Shown in pieces: positions 7,206 through 16,408 of a DNA stretch of 64,000 nucleotides. Within the stretch, counting starts at the first letter, position 1, and the number at the start of each line of letters is the position of its first letter. The notes under the pieces are model-generated. The model ran no database searches and had not been told where the DNA came from. It saw only the letters and a list, made by a program, of their open reading frames with translations. Source of the DNA: Oceanimonas sp052119705 (lineage in GTDB: Bacteria; Pseudomonadota; Gammaproteobacteria; Enterobacterales; Aeromonadaceae); NCBI RefSeq assembly GCF_052119705.1, contig NZ_JBGQOP010000004.1, positions 1 to 64,000 on the forward strand, written 5' to 3'. The translations under genes were made by a program, and so were the position numbers.

Positions 7206-10031
7206 TTACTCTTGATTAGGCTCTGCATCTGCATCGCCTTCATCCGTCGCGTCTTGCTCTTGGTCGTCAGCATCAGACTGTTCCGTCGCGTCTGCAGCAG
7301 TTGCATCTTCTGCATCAGTTGCATTCGCTTCTTCCCCTTCTATGCCGGCTTCGTCCAACAGCTCTTCTTCTTCAGATTCTTCAATGCGCTGCAAGCCCAC
7401 CACCAGCTCGTCTGCTCCGGTACGGATCAAACGCACACCGGCAGTGTTACGGCCAATCAGGCTCACTTCGAGTACGCGGGTACGCACTAAGATGCCACCG
7501 TTGGTGATCAGCATGATCTCGTGGGTATCATCGACCTGAATCGCGCCCACTACTGCACCATTACGCTCACCCACTTTAATGGACAACACGCCCATGGTGC
7601 CACGGCTGCGGGTTGGGTACTCAACAAGCGCGGTACGCTTACCGTAACCATTGGCAGTTACGGTCAAGATCGGACCTTCGCCACGCGGAATAATCAAAGA
7701 CACCACTTTATCACCGGCGCCTAAGCGAATACCACGCACACCGGCAGCGGTACGACCCATAGGGCGCACGCCCTTAAAGGGTTTGCTGTCGCCTGCGTCT
7801 GCTACGTCTGTCTCTTCGCCGTCGGCCAAGTCAGCGTCATCACTTTCCACAATCTCGCCGTCAACCAGCTCGGCGGTCATGACTTCAACTTCGTCTTGAC
7901 CACTGCCTTCGGCAAAGCGCACTACCTTGCCCGCATCCGAGAACAACATGATCTCGTTGCTGCCATCTGTGATGTCCACACCAATTAACTCATCACCATC
8001 GCGCAGATTAATGGCACGAATGCCCGACACTAATGGGCGGCTAAAGGCAGACAAGCTGGTCTTCTTCACGGTGCCGTCGGCAGTGGCAAAGAACACATAC
8101 TTATCGTCACAGTATTCCTGCACCGGCAAGATGGCGGTGATCCGCTCGTTAGCGCCTAACGGCAACATGTTCACGATCGGACGACCACGGGCGGCGCGGC
8201 TGGCTTCAGGCAACTGATACACCTTCAACCAATACACCTTACCTGCGGTCGAGAAGCACAAAATAGTGTCGTGGGTGTTGGCCACCAACAAGCGTTCGAC
8301 AAAGTCTTCTTCTTTCATCTTGGTCGCAGACTTGCCCCGTCCACCACGACGCTGAGCTTCGTAGTCGGTCACCGGCTGGTACTTCACATAACCTTCGTGA
8401 GAGAGGGTTACCACCACATCTTCACGATTGATCAAATCTTCGATATTGATCTCAGAGCTGGAGTTGGTTATCTCAGTACGGCGGGCATCGCCAAACTGAA
8501 CTTTGACCAGCTCCAATTCTTCGGTGATCACTTCCATCAAACGCTCAGGCGTATTTAGAATGTAAATAAGCTCGGCAATTAATAGCAGCAACGCCTTGTA
8601 TTCTTCGAGGATCTTTTCGTGCTCAAGACCGGTCAAACGATGCAGACGCAAGTCCAAAATCGCTTGGGCCTGTTGCTCGGTTAAGTGATAAATGCCATCA
8701 CGAATACCAAACTCCGGCTCTAACCATTCAGGGCGCGCCGCATCATCACCGGCTTGCTCCAGCATGGCGGCCACGTGGCCCAGCTGCCAGCCTTGGCTGA
8801 TTAAGCCTGCTTTGGCTTCTGCCGCTGTAGATGACGCACGGATCAGCTCAATAATGGGGTCAATGTTCGCCAAGGCGATAGCCAGACCTTCCAAGATATG
8901 GGCTCGATCGCGGGCTTTACGCAGTTCAAACACGGTGCGGCGGGTCACCACTTCGCGTCTGTGCTGAATAAAGCATTCCAGCATGTCTTTTAAGTTAAAG
9001 ATGCGCGGCTGATTGTTATCGAGCGCCACCATGTTGATGCCGAACACGTTCTGCATCTGGGTTTGTGAGTAGAGATTATTCAAAATAACCTCGCCCACTT
9101 CACCCCGGCGCACTTCAATTACAATACGCATGCCGTCTTTATCAGACTCATCACGCAGGGCAGTGATGCCCTCGATGCGCTTTTCTTTTACCAGCTCGGC
9201 GATCTTTTCAATCAAACGCGCCTTGTTCACCTGATAAGGCAACTCGGACACGATAATGGTTTCGCGACCGGTTTTTTCATCGGTTTGCACTTCAGCCACC
9301 GCACGCACGTAGATTTTGCCACGGCCGGTGCGATAGGCATCAATAATGCCTGAACGCCCGTTAATAATGCCGCCGGTCGGAAAATCCGGCCCCGGGATCA
9401 GCTCAATCAGGCGATCGATAGTAATATTTTCGTCTTCAATCAGCGCCAAACAACCATCGATCACTTCACTTAAGTTGTGCGGTGGAATATTGGTGGCCAT
9501 GCCTACCGCAATACCTGACGACCCGTTCACCAACAAGTTGGGCACTTTGGTCGGCATGACGGCCGGTATCATCTCGGTGCCATCGTAGTTCGGCACCCAG
9601 TCGACGGTTTCTTTATCCAGATCGGCCAGTAATTCGTGGGCAATCTTATCCATACGTATTTCGGTATAACGCATAGCAGCGGCGGAGTCGCCGTCTACCG
9701 AACCGAAGTTACCTTGGCCATCGACCAAGGTGTAACGCATAGAAAAATCTTGTGCCATACGCACGATAGTGTCGTAAACAGCACTGTCTCCGTGCGGGTG
9801 ATACTTACCTATTACATCACCCACCACACGGGCCGATTTCTTGTATGCTTTGTTCCAGTCGTTGCCCAGTTCATTCATGGCAAACAGCACGCGGCGGTGC
9901 ACTGGCTTCAAACCATCTCGTACATCGGGAAGCGCCCGCCCTACGATCACGCTCATGGCGTAATCTAGATAGGAACGTTTTAGCTCGTCCTCAATGTTTA
10001 TCGGCATGATTTCTCGGGCCAGATCGGTCAT
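7206..10031 (-). CDS. gyrA: DNA gyrase subunit A
   Basis: A 941-residue type IIA topoisomerase A subunit, which with GyrB introduces negative supercoils. E. coli numbering is preserved at the N-terminus: HPHGDSAVYDTIVRMAQ gives Ser83 and Asp87, the quinolone-sensitive residues, and the catalytic Tyr is in AAMRYTEIRM. The GyrA box QRRGGRGK begins the C-terminal beta-pinwheel. Two features make it longer than the usual 875 aa: an acidic insertion of about 40 residues (about 709-747) between pinwheel blades, before RPMGRTAAGVRGIRLG, and an Asp/Glu/Ala-rich tail of about 60 residues. It is divergent from ubiG, as in E. coli. Confidence 0.98.
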   Translation of the reverse strand: MTDLAREIMPINIEDELKRSYLDYAMSVIVGRALPDVRDGLKPVHRRVLFAMNELGNDWNKAYKKSARVVGDVIGKYHPHGDSAVYDTIVRMAQDFSMRYTLVDGQGNFGSVDGDSAAAMRYTEIRMDKIAHELLADLDKETVDWVPNYDGTEMIPAVMPTKVPNLLVNGSSGIAVGMATNIPPHNLSEVIDGCLALIEDENITIDRLIELIPGPDFPTGGIINGRSGIIDAYRTGRGKIYVRAVAEVQTDEKTGRETIIVSELPYQVNKARLIEKIAELVKEKRIEGITALRDESDKDGMRIVIEVRRGEVGEVILNNLYSQTQMQNVFGINMVALDNNQPRIFNLKDMLECFIQHRREVVTRRTVFELRKARDRAHILEGLAIALANIDPIIELIRASSTAAEAKAGLISQGWQLGHVAAMLEQAGDDAARPEWLEPEFGIRDGIYHLTEQQAQAILDLRLHRLTGLEHEKILEEYKALLLLIAELIYILNTPERLMEVITEELELVKVQFGDARRTEITNSSSEINIEDLINREDVVVTLSHEGYVKYQPVTDYEAQRRGGRGKSATKMKEEDFVERLLVANTHDTILCFSTAGKVYWLKVYQLPEASRAARGRPIVNMLPLGANERITAILPVQEYCDDKYVFFATADGTVKKTSLSAFSRPLVSGIRAINLRDGDELIGVDITDGSNEIMLFSDAGKVVRFAEGSGQDEVEVMTAELVDGEIVESDDADLADGEETDVADAGDSKPFKGVRPMGRTAAGVRGIRLGAGDKVVSLIIPRGEGPILTVTANGYGKRTALVEYPTRSRGTMGVLSIKVGERNGAVVGAIQVDDTHEIMLITNGGILVRTRVLEVSLIGRNTAGVRLIRTGADELVVGLQRIEESEEEELLDEAGIEGEEANATDAEDATAADATEQSDADDQEQDATDEGDADAEPNQE

Positions 10032-10270
10032 AGCAAGTCTTGTCCCCAGTTTATTGTTGATATCGCAATAAAATAACGGGGCATTCTACCATACAAATAT
10101 GCGCAAGGAGCATATAAGGCGCACAGAAGCGCACTAGGAATGACCATTAGGTAAGATATGGCTAAATAGTAAAGTGCCTTAGGGTCTAGTAGCGAGCAGC
10201 TGCTTGGCTATAATGACCGCTCGCACATTTCATTTCACTTTTCGTTTAACTCCCAATAAAGGCGCCGTCC

Positions 10271-11065
10271 ATGAATGTAGATCAACAAGAAATTGAAAAA
10301 TTTGATGCCATGGCTTCGCGCTGGTGGGACTTAGACGGCGACTTTAAACCGTTACACCAACTCAACCCGCTGCGTTTAAGCTGGATTGCCGATAAAGCCG
10401 GTGGTTTATTTGGCAAAAAGGTTATCGACATTGGCTGTGGTGGCGGCATTTTAAGTGAAAGCATGGCCCGCGATGGCGCCGAGGTGACGGGTGTGGATAT
10501 GGGCAAAGAGCCCTTAGCCGTGGCGCGCTTGCATGCGCTAGAAGCTGGCGTGAGTGTGAGCTATCGTCAAAGCACCGCCGAGCAATTGGCCGCTGAGCTG
10601 CCCGCCAAGTTTGAGGTGGTGACCTGCATGGAGATGCTGGAGCATGTGCCAAGCCCTGCCTCTGTGGTGCAAGCCTGTGCGGACTTAGCCAAACCGGGTG
10701 CCACCTTGGTGTTCTCCACCATTAATCGCAACCCCAAAGCCTGGCTGATGATGATAGCCGCCGCCGAACATATTTTTAAGATGGTGCCCAAGGGTACCCA
10801 CGACCATAAGAAGTTTATTACCCCCGCCGAGCTTTGCCACTATATAGAAGCCGCCGGTTTAATCGTAAAAGACATCTCAGGCGTGGTCTATCGCCCCTTA
10901 AGCGGCGACTTTAAGTTAAGCACGGACGCCGACGTTAACTATATGGTGTACGCGGTTAAGCCTGACGCCGCTGATGCGGTGTTAAATACGCTGCGCTTAG
11001 AGAATAAAGCCGCCGCAGCCAATAAGAAAGGCGCCAACATCCAAGGCGACCAAGATGAGCATTAA
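10271..11065 (+). CDS. ubiG: Ubiquinone biosynthesis O-methyltransferase UbiG
   Basis: A SAM-dependent class I methyltransferase of 264 residues that carries out both O-methylations in ubiquinone synthesis. It opens with KFDAMASRWWDLDGDFKPLH and has the SAM motif VIDIGCGGGILSESMA, VTCMEMLEHVP and MVPKGTHDHKKFI, all close to E. coli UbiG (240 aa). The C-terminus carries about 25 extra Ala/Lys/Asn-rich residues. AAAGG precedes the ATG at a normal distance. The 3' end overlaps the next gene by 11 bases, implying translational coupling. Confidence 0.96.
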   Translation: MNVDQQEIEKFDAMASRWWDLDGDFKPLHQLNPLRLSWIADKAGGLFGKKVIDIGCGGGILSESMARDGAEVTGVDMGKEPLAVARLHALEAGVSVSYRQSTAEQLAAELPAKFEVVTCMEMLEHVPSPASVVQACADLAKPGATLVFSTINRNPKAWLMMIAAAEHIFKMVPKGTHDHKKFITPAELCHYIEAAGLIVKDISGVVYRPLSGDFKLSTDADVNYMVYAVKPDAADAVLNTLRLENKAAAANKKGANIQGDQDEH

Positions 11066-11741
11066 AGGGGTACTGTTTGATTTAGATGGCACCCTGCTCG
11101 ACACCGCCGGTGACATGGGTGCCGCCGCTAACCATGTTATAGCAAGCCTAGGCTTGCCAGTCTTGCCAGTCTTGTCTGATGCGGTATTGCAATGCACCAC
11201 GTCCGACGGCTCTTATGCGCTGCTCAGGGCCGGCATCAATGCCGCCTTAATCGAGCAACACGGCATTGAAGCGTTACGCGGCCAAATGCTGGCCTTTTAC
11301 CGACAAAACCTCTGTCATCACACCCGCCCCTACGAGGGCGTACCTGAGCTGCTCGGTTGGTTAAACCAGCATGATATTCCTTGGGGTATTGTCACCAATA
11401 AGCCCTCGGCACTCACCCTGCCCTTGTTGGCAGAGTTGCCACTGTTTGATGCTTGCCGCGTCACCGTCAGCTCAGACACCTTGGCCTTTAAAAAACCCCA
11501 TCCGGCGCCCTTGCTGTTTGCCGCTGAGCAGTTGGTGGTGGAGCCCGAGCGGTGCGTCTATATAGGTGATCATAAACGGGACATGGAAGCTGGGCGCGCC
11601 GCCGGCATGACCACCATTGCGGCCGTTTGGGGTTATATTTCTGCTGGCGAAGACCCCTATCAATGGCTAGCGGACCACCAAATCCACACCGTTTTGGGCT
11701 TGTCTAATTGGCTAAAAGATGCCGTCGAACTGAACCGCTGA
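11055..11741 (+). CDS. HAD-family phosphatase (Gph/MupP group)
   Basis: A 228-residue haloacid dehalogenase-type phosphatase. Motif I is VLFDLDGTLLDT (nucleophile and acid/base Asp), motif II is in GIVTNKPS, the motif III Lys is in KKPHP and motif IV is YIGDHKRDMEAG. The cap domain is of C1 type. Candidate substrates are 2-phosphoglycolate (Gph) or N-acetylmuramic acid 6-phosphate (MupP). In Pseudomonas, MupP is encoded directly after ubiG, so the neighbourhood favours MupP, but sequence alone does not settle it. It overlaps the end of ubiG, with AAGG for its ATG inside ubiG. Confidence 0.85.
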   Translation: MSIKGVLFDLDGTLLDTAGDMGAAANHVIASLGLPVLPVLSDAVLQCTTSDGSYALLRAGINAALIEQHGIEALRGQMLAFYRQNLCHHTRPYEGVPELLGWLNQHDIPWGIVTNKPSALTLPLLAELPLFDACRVTVSSDTLAFKKPHPAPLLFAAEQLVVEPERCVYIGDHKRDMEAGRAAGMTTIAAVWGYISAGEDPYQWLADHQIHTVLGLSNWLKDAVELNR

Positions 11742-11896
11742 AAGAAGCACCAAATTCCCTAAATCATCGATTTTGCAAGCCAATTATTTTTAAAAATCTT
11801 TCATGCTGCCCATAAAAACACCAGCCCACCGCTAACGCCTGACTCCTCAAGGGATAGGCGTTAGTGACTACAAACTCACACGCCACTAAACACAGA

Positions 11897-11905
11897 CTAT
11901 CCACA
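11897..11905 (+). promoter_or_regulatory. Candidate DnaA box upstream of nrdA
   Basis: CTATCCACA differs from the consensus TTATCCACA at one position. E. coli nrdAB is known to be bound by DnaA, so the position is sensible, but single boxes occur by chance. Confidence 0.4.
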
Positions 11906-11943
11906 GGCCTAGGCATTTTCGGTGGCTTGAGAAAAAACTCACA

Positions 11944-11959
11944 ACACTCTATATTGTGT
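11944..11959. promoter_or_regulatory. NrdR box 1 upstream of nrdA
   Basis: ACACTCTATATTGTGT is a near-palindrome matching the NrdR box pattern (ACACWATATATWGTGT-like). NrdR is the ATP/dATP-sensing repressor of ribonucleotide reductase genes. A second box follows about 65 bases downstream (centre to centre). Confidence 0.8.
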
Positions 11960-12007
11960 TTGCTAACGACCCATACAACCACATGTAGTGCTTCCATTAA
12001 AAACTTA

Positions 12008-12025
12008 ACACACTATATAGTGTGT
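12008..12025. promoter_or_regulatory. NrdR box 2 upstream of nrdA
   Basis: ACACACTATATAGTGTGT is a perfect palindrome of the NrdR type, ending 80 bases before the nrdA ATG. Together with box 1 it makes NrdR control of nrdAB-yfaE very likely. The rest of the 364-base gap (11742-12105) shows nothing else I can name. Confidence 0.85.
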
Positions 12026-12105
12026 TTGATTTTATCTGCCAGTCTGGCCTCGCGCCCTCAAAGACCGCGCACTACACATAAAAAACCACGGAGAATATCT
12101 GCCTC

Positions 12106-14379
12106 ATGAATAAAAGTCTGCTGGTCACTAAACGCTCAGGTACCAAAGAACCGATCGATCTGGATAAGATCCATCGCGTACTCGATTGGGCAGCAGAAGG
12201 CTTGGATAACGTCTCCGTTTCTCAAGTAGAACTGCGCTCCCACATTCAGTTTTACGACGGCATTCGTACCGAAGATATTCATGAGACCATCATCAAGGCC
12301 GCCGCCGACCTAATCTCGGAAGAGACGCCCGACTATCAGTACTTAGCGGCGCGCCTCGCCGTGTTCCATTTACGTAAAAAAGCCTATGGCCGCTTCACGC
12401 CGCCGCATTTTTACGACCATGTGACGCGCCTCACCGAAGCGGGTAAATACGACCAGCATATTTTGGCCGACTACAGCCGTGAAGAGTTTGACGCGCTCAA
12501 TGACTATATCAATCACGACCGTGACCTCACCTTCTCTTATGCCGCAGTAAAGCAGTTAGAAGGTAAATATTTGGTGCAAAACCGCATCAATGGCGACATT
12601 TATGAAAGCCCACAGTTCCTCTATATGCTGGTGGCCGCGTGCCTGTTTTCTAAGTATCCCAAAGAAACACGCCTGGGTTATGTGACGCGTTTCTATGACG
12701 CCACCTCACAATTCAAAGTGTCTCTGCCGACGCCTATTATGGCCGGCGTGCGTACGCCTACGCGTCAGTTCAGCTCGTGCGTACTGATTGAATGTGGTGA
12801 CAGCTTAGATTCCATTAACGCCACTTCTAGTGCCATAGTGCGCTACGTGTCGCAGCGTGCGGGCATTGGCATCAACGCCGGTCGCATTCGCGCACTTGGC
12901 AGCCCGATTCGTGGTGGCGAAGCCTTCCACACAGGTTGTATTCCGTTTTATAAACACTTTCAAACCGCTGTTAAGTGTTGCTCTCAGGGCGGCGTGCGCG
13001 GCGGTGCGGCCACCTTGTTCTACCCCATGTGGCACTTAGAAGTTGAGTCTTTGCTGGTGTTGAAAAACAACCGCGGCGTCGAAGAAAACCGCGTGCGCCA
13101 CATGGACTACGGCGTGCAAATTAACCGCCTTATGTATCAGCGCCTGATCAAAGGTGGTGACATTACCTTGTTCTCGCCTTCCGATACCCCAGGCCTGTAC
13201 GATGCCTTCTTCGAAGATCAGGTTAAATTTGAAGCGCTCTACACCCAGTACGAGCAAGACGCCAGTATTCGCAAGCGCACCGTAAAGGCCGTCGAGCTGT
13301 TCTCCCTGATGATGCAAGAGCGTGCCGGTACCGGTCGTATCTACATTCAAAACGTGGATCACTGCAACACCCACAGCCCGTTTGACCCAAGTGTGGCGCC
13401 GATTCGCCAAAGCAACTTGTGTTTAGAAATCGCTCTGCCGACTAAGCCGCTAACCGACGTAAACGACGCCGAGGGTGAAATTGCACTCTGTACGCTGTCT
13501 GCCTTTAACTTGGGCGCCATTAATGACCTAAGCGAGCTGGAAGAGTTGGCCGATTTGGCGGTGCGCGCACTGGACGCGCTGCTCGATTATCAAGATTACC
13601 CACTCTTGGCCGCGCAAAATGGCTCCATGAATCGCCGTACTTTAGGCATAGGTGTGATCAACTACGCCTACTACTTGGCCAAACATGGCGTTAAGTATTC
13701 CGATGGCAGCGCGCTGGGCTTAACCCACCGCACCTTTGAAGCCATTCAGTATTACCTGCTGAAAGCCTCGGCTAAGTTAGCGCAAGAGTTTGGTCCGTGT
13801 CCGGCATTTAATGAGACCACTTATTCACAAGGCATCTTGCCGATCGACACGTATAAGAAAGACTTGGATGCATTGTGCCAAGAGCCGCTGCATTTAGATT
13901 GGGAAAGCCTGCGCGAGCAGATCAAGACCACTGGCCTGCGCAACAGTACCCTGACCGCCTTAATGCCGTCAGAAACCTCAAGTCAGATCTCTAACGCCAC
14001 CAACGGCATTGAGCCACCACGCGGTTTGGTGTCGGTGAAGGCTTCAAAAGACGGCATCTTAAAGCAGGTCGTGCCTGAGTACGCAGCGCTGAAAAACCAG
14101 TATGAGTTGTTATGGCAAATGCCCTCTAACGACGGCTACTTGCACCTAGTGGGCGTGATGCAGAAGTTTGTGGATCAAGCGATTTCTGCCAACACCAGCT
14201 ACGACCCAACGCGCTTTGAGGGTGGCCGCGTGCCGATGAAGCAGCTCTTGAAAGACTTGCTGACCGCCTATAAGTTCGGCTTAAAAACGCTGTATTATCA
14301 TAATACCCGCGACGGTGCCGCCGACGCCCAAAATGATATGCAAGAAGACGATTGTGCCGGTGGCGCTTGTAAAATTTAA
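12106..14379 (+). CDS. nrdA: Ribonucleoside-diphosphate reductase class Ia, alpha subunit
   Basis: A 757-residue large subunit that reduces NDPs to dNDPs. It begins with an ATP-cone (about 1-95), the allosteric activity domain. The catalytic barrel follows: the redox Cys in RQFSSCVLIECGD, the thiyl-radical Cys and adjacent Glu in SNLCLEIALP, and the second redox Cys in LCTLSAFNLG. The C-terminal swinging thiols are in DDCAGGACKI, identical in form to the E. coli tail. It is the first gene of nrdA-nrdB-yfaE, with 46 bases to nrdB. Regulation by NrdR and possibly DnaA is indicated by upstream boxes. Confidence 0.98.
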   Translation: MNKSLLVTKRSGTKEPIDLDKIHRVLDWAAEGLDNVSVSQVELRSHIQFYDGIRTEDIHETIIKAAADLISEETPDYQYLAARLAVFHLRKKAYGRFTPPHFYDHVTRLTEAGKYDQHILADYSREEFDALNDYINHDRDLTFSYAAVKQLEGKYLVQNRINGDIYESPQFLYMLVAACLFSKYPKETRLGYVTRFYDATSQFKVSLPTPIMAGVRTPTRQFSSCVLIECGDSLDSINATSSAIVRYVSQRAGIGINAGRIRALGSPIRGGEAFHTGCIPFYKHFQTAVKCCSQGGVRGGAATLFYPMWHLEVESLLVLKNNRGVEENRVRHMDYGVQINRLMYQRLIKGGDITLFSPSDTPGLYDAFFEDQVKFEALYTQYEQDASIRKRTVKAVELFSLMMQERAGTGRIYIQNVDHCNTHSPFDPSVAPIRQSNLCLEIALPTKPLTDVNDAEGEIALCTLSAFNLGAINDLSELEELADLAVRALDALLDYQDYPLLAAQNGSMNRRTLGIGVINYAYYLAKHGVKYSDGSALGLTHRTFEAIQYYLLKASAKLAQEFGPCPAFNETTYSQGILPIDTYKKDLDALCQEPLHLDWESLREQIKTTGLRNSTLTALMPSETSSQISNATNGIEPPRGLVSVKASKDGILKQVVPEYAALKNQYELLWQMPSNDGYLHLVGVMQKFVDQAISANTSYDPTRFEGGRVPMKQLLKDLLTAYKFGLKTLYYHNTRDGAADAQNDMQEDDCAGGACKI

Positions 14380-14425
14380 TAAGTGAGGCAGGGAAACCTG
14401 CCTTGCTTTTGCGTGGAAGAACAAC

Positions 14426-15559
14426 ATGTCTTATACAACGTTTAGTCAATTACAAAACGATGCGATGTTAGAGCCGATGTTTCTCGGAAATTCCGTGAAT
14501 GTGGCTCGTTATGATCAACAAAAATACGATATCTTTGAAAAGCTGATTGAAAAGCAGCTGTCTTTCTTCTGGCGCCCAGAAGAAGTGGACGTGTCTCAAG
14601 ACCGCATCGACTATCAGGCACTGCCGGATCATGAAAAGCATATTTTCATCAGCAACCTGAAATATCAGACCCTGCTCGACTCCATTCAAGGCCGCAGCCC
14701 AAACGTTGCCTTGCTGCCGATCGTGTCTTTGCCTGAGCTTGAGACCTGGATTGAAACCTGGACCTTCTCTGAGACCATTCACTCGCGCTCTTACACGCAT
14801 ATTATTCGTAATATCGTGAACGACCCAGGCATCGTCTTTGACGATATCGTAGTGAACGAAGAAATTATTAAACGTGCCGCCGATATCGCCGGTTATTACG
14901 ACCAGCTGATCCGCTATACCAGCCTCTACCATTTATTTGGTGAAGGTAAGCAGCTGCACCGTGGTCAAGAGGTTGATATCAACCTCTATGAGCTGAAGAA
15001 GAAGCTCTATTTGTGCTTGATGAGCGTCAACGTTTTAGAAGCGATCCGCTTTTACGTTAGCTTCGCCTGTTCATTCGCCTTTGCCGAGCGCGAGCTAATG
15101 GAAGGCAACGCCAAAATCATCAAACTGATTGCCCGTGACGAAGCGCTGCACTTAACCGGCACTCAGCATATGATCAATATTTTGCGTAATGGTGAAGACG
15201 ACCCAGAAATGGCGCAAATTGCTAAAGAGTGTGAGCAGCAGTGTTTTGAGCTGTTTCGCGACGCCGCCATTCAAGAAAAAGAGTGGGCAGAATACCTGTT
15301 TAAAGACGGCTCTATGATAGGCCTGAACAAAGATATTCTGTGTCAATATGTGGAATACATCACCAACCTGCGCATGCAAGCGGTCGGTTTAACGCCGGCC
15401 TTTGATAAAGCCAAGCAAAACCCGATTCCGTGGATCAACGCTTGGTTATCGTCAGATAACGTGCAGGTAGCGCCGCAAGAAGTGGAGATCAGCTCCTACT
15501 TAATCGGCCAAATTGACTCGCAAATGAACCATGACGACTTAGGCGATTTTGAGCTGTGA
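14426..15559 (+). CDS. nrdB: Ribonucleoside-diphosphate reductase class Ia, beta subunit
   Basis: A 377-residue diiron-tyrosyl radical subunit. The N-terminal half is nearly collinear with E. coli NrdB: VARYDQQKYDIFEKLIEKQL, ISNLKYQTLLDSIQGRSPN (which includes the radical Tyr) and ETIHSRSYTHIIRNI. Diiron ligands are visible in ISNLKYQ-region helices, EAIRFYVSFACSFAFAERE and ARDEALHLTGTQHM. The C-terminal tail (DDLGDFEL) is the type that docks on NrdA. GGAAG precedes the ATG. Its TGA overlaps the GTG of yfaE (GTGA). Confidence 0.98.
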   Translation: MSYTTFSQLQNDAMLEPMFLGNSVNVARYDQQKYDIFEKLIEKQLSFFWRPEEVDVSQDRIDYQALPDHEKHIFISNLKYQTLLDSIQGRSPNVALLPIVSLPELETWIETWTFSETIHSRSYTHIIRNIVNDPGIVFDDIVVNEEIIKRAADIAGYYDQLIRYTSLYHLFGEGKQLHRGQEVDINLYELKKKLYLCLMSVNVLEAIRFYVSFACSFAFAERELMEGNAKIIKLIARDEALHLTGTQHMINILRNGEDDPEMAQIAKECEQQCFELFRDAAIQEKEWAEYLFKDGSMIGLNKDILCQYVEYITNLRMQAVGLTPAFDKAKQNPIPWINAWLSSDNVQVAPQEVEISSYLIGQIDSQMNHDDLGDFEL

Positions 15560-15828
15560 GTAAAATCACTACCCAAGCAATGAGTTTTGAACTTCAAGCA
15601 GGCGAAAGCCTGCTTGAAGGCTTGGAACGTACCGGCCACGGCGTAGAATATCAATGCCGTGGCGGCTATTGCGGCTCTTGTCGTACCACTCTTATCAGTG
15701 GCGAAGTCAGCTATCAAAGCACCCCGCTCGCTTTTATCGCCGCCGGCGAAGTCTTGCCCTGCTGCGCACGCCCCCAAGGTGAGCTAGTGCTCGATATCTA
15801 TGCCGAACCAATCAAAAAACAAGCGTAA
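15556..15828 (+). CDS. yfaE: YfaE-type 2Fe-2S ferredoxin for NrdB cofactor maintenance
   Basis: A 90-residue plant-type ferredoxin. The cluster cysteines are in YQCRGGYCGSC and LPCCARPQGE. YfaE supplies electrons for assembly and repair of the diferric-tyrosyl cofactor of NrdB. The start is GTG, overlapping the nrdB stop by four bases, which means tight coupling and matches the nrdAB-yfaE order of enterobacteria. Confidence 0.93.
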   Translation: MSKITTQAMSFELQAGESLLEGLERTGHGVEYQCRGGYCGSCRTTLISGEVSYQSTPLAFIAAGEVLPCCARPQGELVLDIYAEPIKKQA

Positions 15829-15861
15829 TTAACTCTCGAGTTAAAAATTAAATAGCCTCTC

Positions 15862-16036
15862 GCCACGGAATACACGGAACAACACAGAAAAGTGAAAGTA
15901 GATAAACACTAACGGCTAATCTTTAGTTGTTAGCACTTATAATAGATATGCCTTGTTGCTCTACGTCCGTGTATTCCGTGGCAAAAATATGTTTCTAGGT
16001 TTTGGTTATCTCGTCCTCTTCACCCTTCACGCATTG
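15862..16036. repeat. Paired CCACGGAATACACGG boxes with inverted heptads
   Basis: GCCACGGAATACACGG (15862-15877) and its exact reverse complement (15967-15982) flank about 90 bases. Outside the right box, inverted GTGAAGG GTGAAGA heptads lie at about 16017-16035, just past the DUF4112 stop. The same composite arrangement occurs at 57893-58140. There is no ORF. It may form a large stem-loop in the yfaE or DUF4112 transcripts. Confidence 0.75.
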
Positions 16037-16401
16037 TTTCTTAAATATGCATTTAATAACCGCACATTACGCAGGTTGGCTTTAAAGGCAAAGTCGAATA
16101 TATCGCCGAATATTGGCACTATGCCGACCACAAATTCTATTAATACATTTAAGCCCATGCGCGCCAGCACCCGAAGCGGCACCTTAAGCCGTGCGGCCTC
16201 CACCACAATATAAGACGATAAACCCGCACCTATTAAATCACCAATACCAGGGATTAACCCGATAACGCCGTCTAATCCCACTCTATAGCCACCCGGCAAG
16301 CGGATAGAGCTGTCGAGCAGCCATGCTAAGCGCTCCAGTCGCTGACTGATCGCTGCATGTCCCTTGTTTACAGTATTGGGGTTTGCGGATTTAGCCTTCA
16401 T
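16027..16401 (-). CDS. DUF4112 membrane protein
   Basis: A 124-residue protein of the DUF4112 family. The signature is a hydrophobic, Gly/Pro/Asp-rich stretch: DGVIGLIPGIGDLIGAGLSS and a matching VGIVPIFGDIFDFAFKAN, which read like two pseudo-repeats of a membrane hairpin. The function is unknown. ATG 16401 is preferred over an upstream in-frame TTG. Its ribosome-binding sequence lies in the end of the YqaE-like gene, seven bases upstream, so the two are probably one operon. Confidence 0.85.
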   Translation of the reverse strand: MKAKSANPNTVNKGHAAISQRLERLAWLLDSSIRLPGGYRVGLDGVIGLIPGIGDLIGAGLSSYIVVEAARLKVPLRVLARMGLNVLIEFVVGIVPIFGDIFDFAFKANLRNVRLLNAYLRNNA

Positions 16402-16408
16402 TAGCGAC

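Noticed and set aside
9770..9800. Quinolone-resistance changes in gyrA
   Set aside because: The region reads HPHGDSAVYDTIVRMAQ with Ser83 and Asp87, the sensitive residues.
7927..9968. Several long open frames on the plus strand opposite gyrA (e.g. 7927-8217, 9636-9968)
   Set aside because: They are antisense shadows of a strongly conserved gyrA, without ribosome-binding sites or family resemblance. The same applies to antisense frames over aroA, guaA, guaB, sucA, sdhA, nrdA, msbA and mfd.
11764..12109. Open frames in the gap upstream of nrdA (11764-11997 minus, 11864-12109 plus)
   Set aside because: They run through the NrdR and DnaA boxes, have low-complexity content and no ribosome-binding site. 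The region is regulatory.
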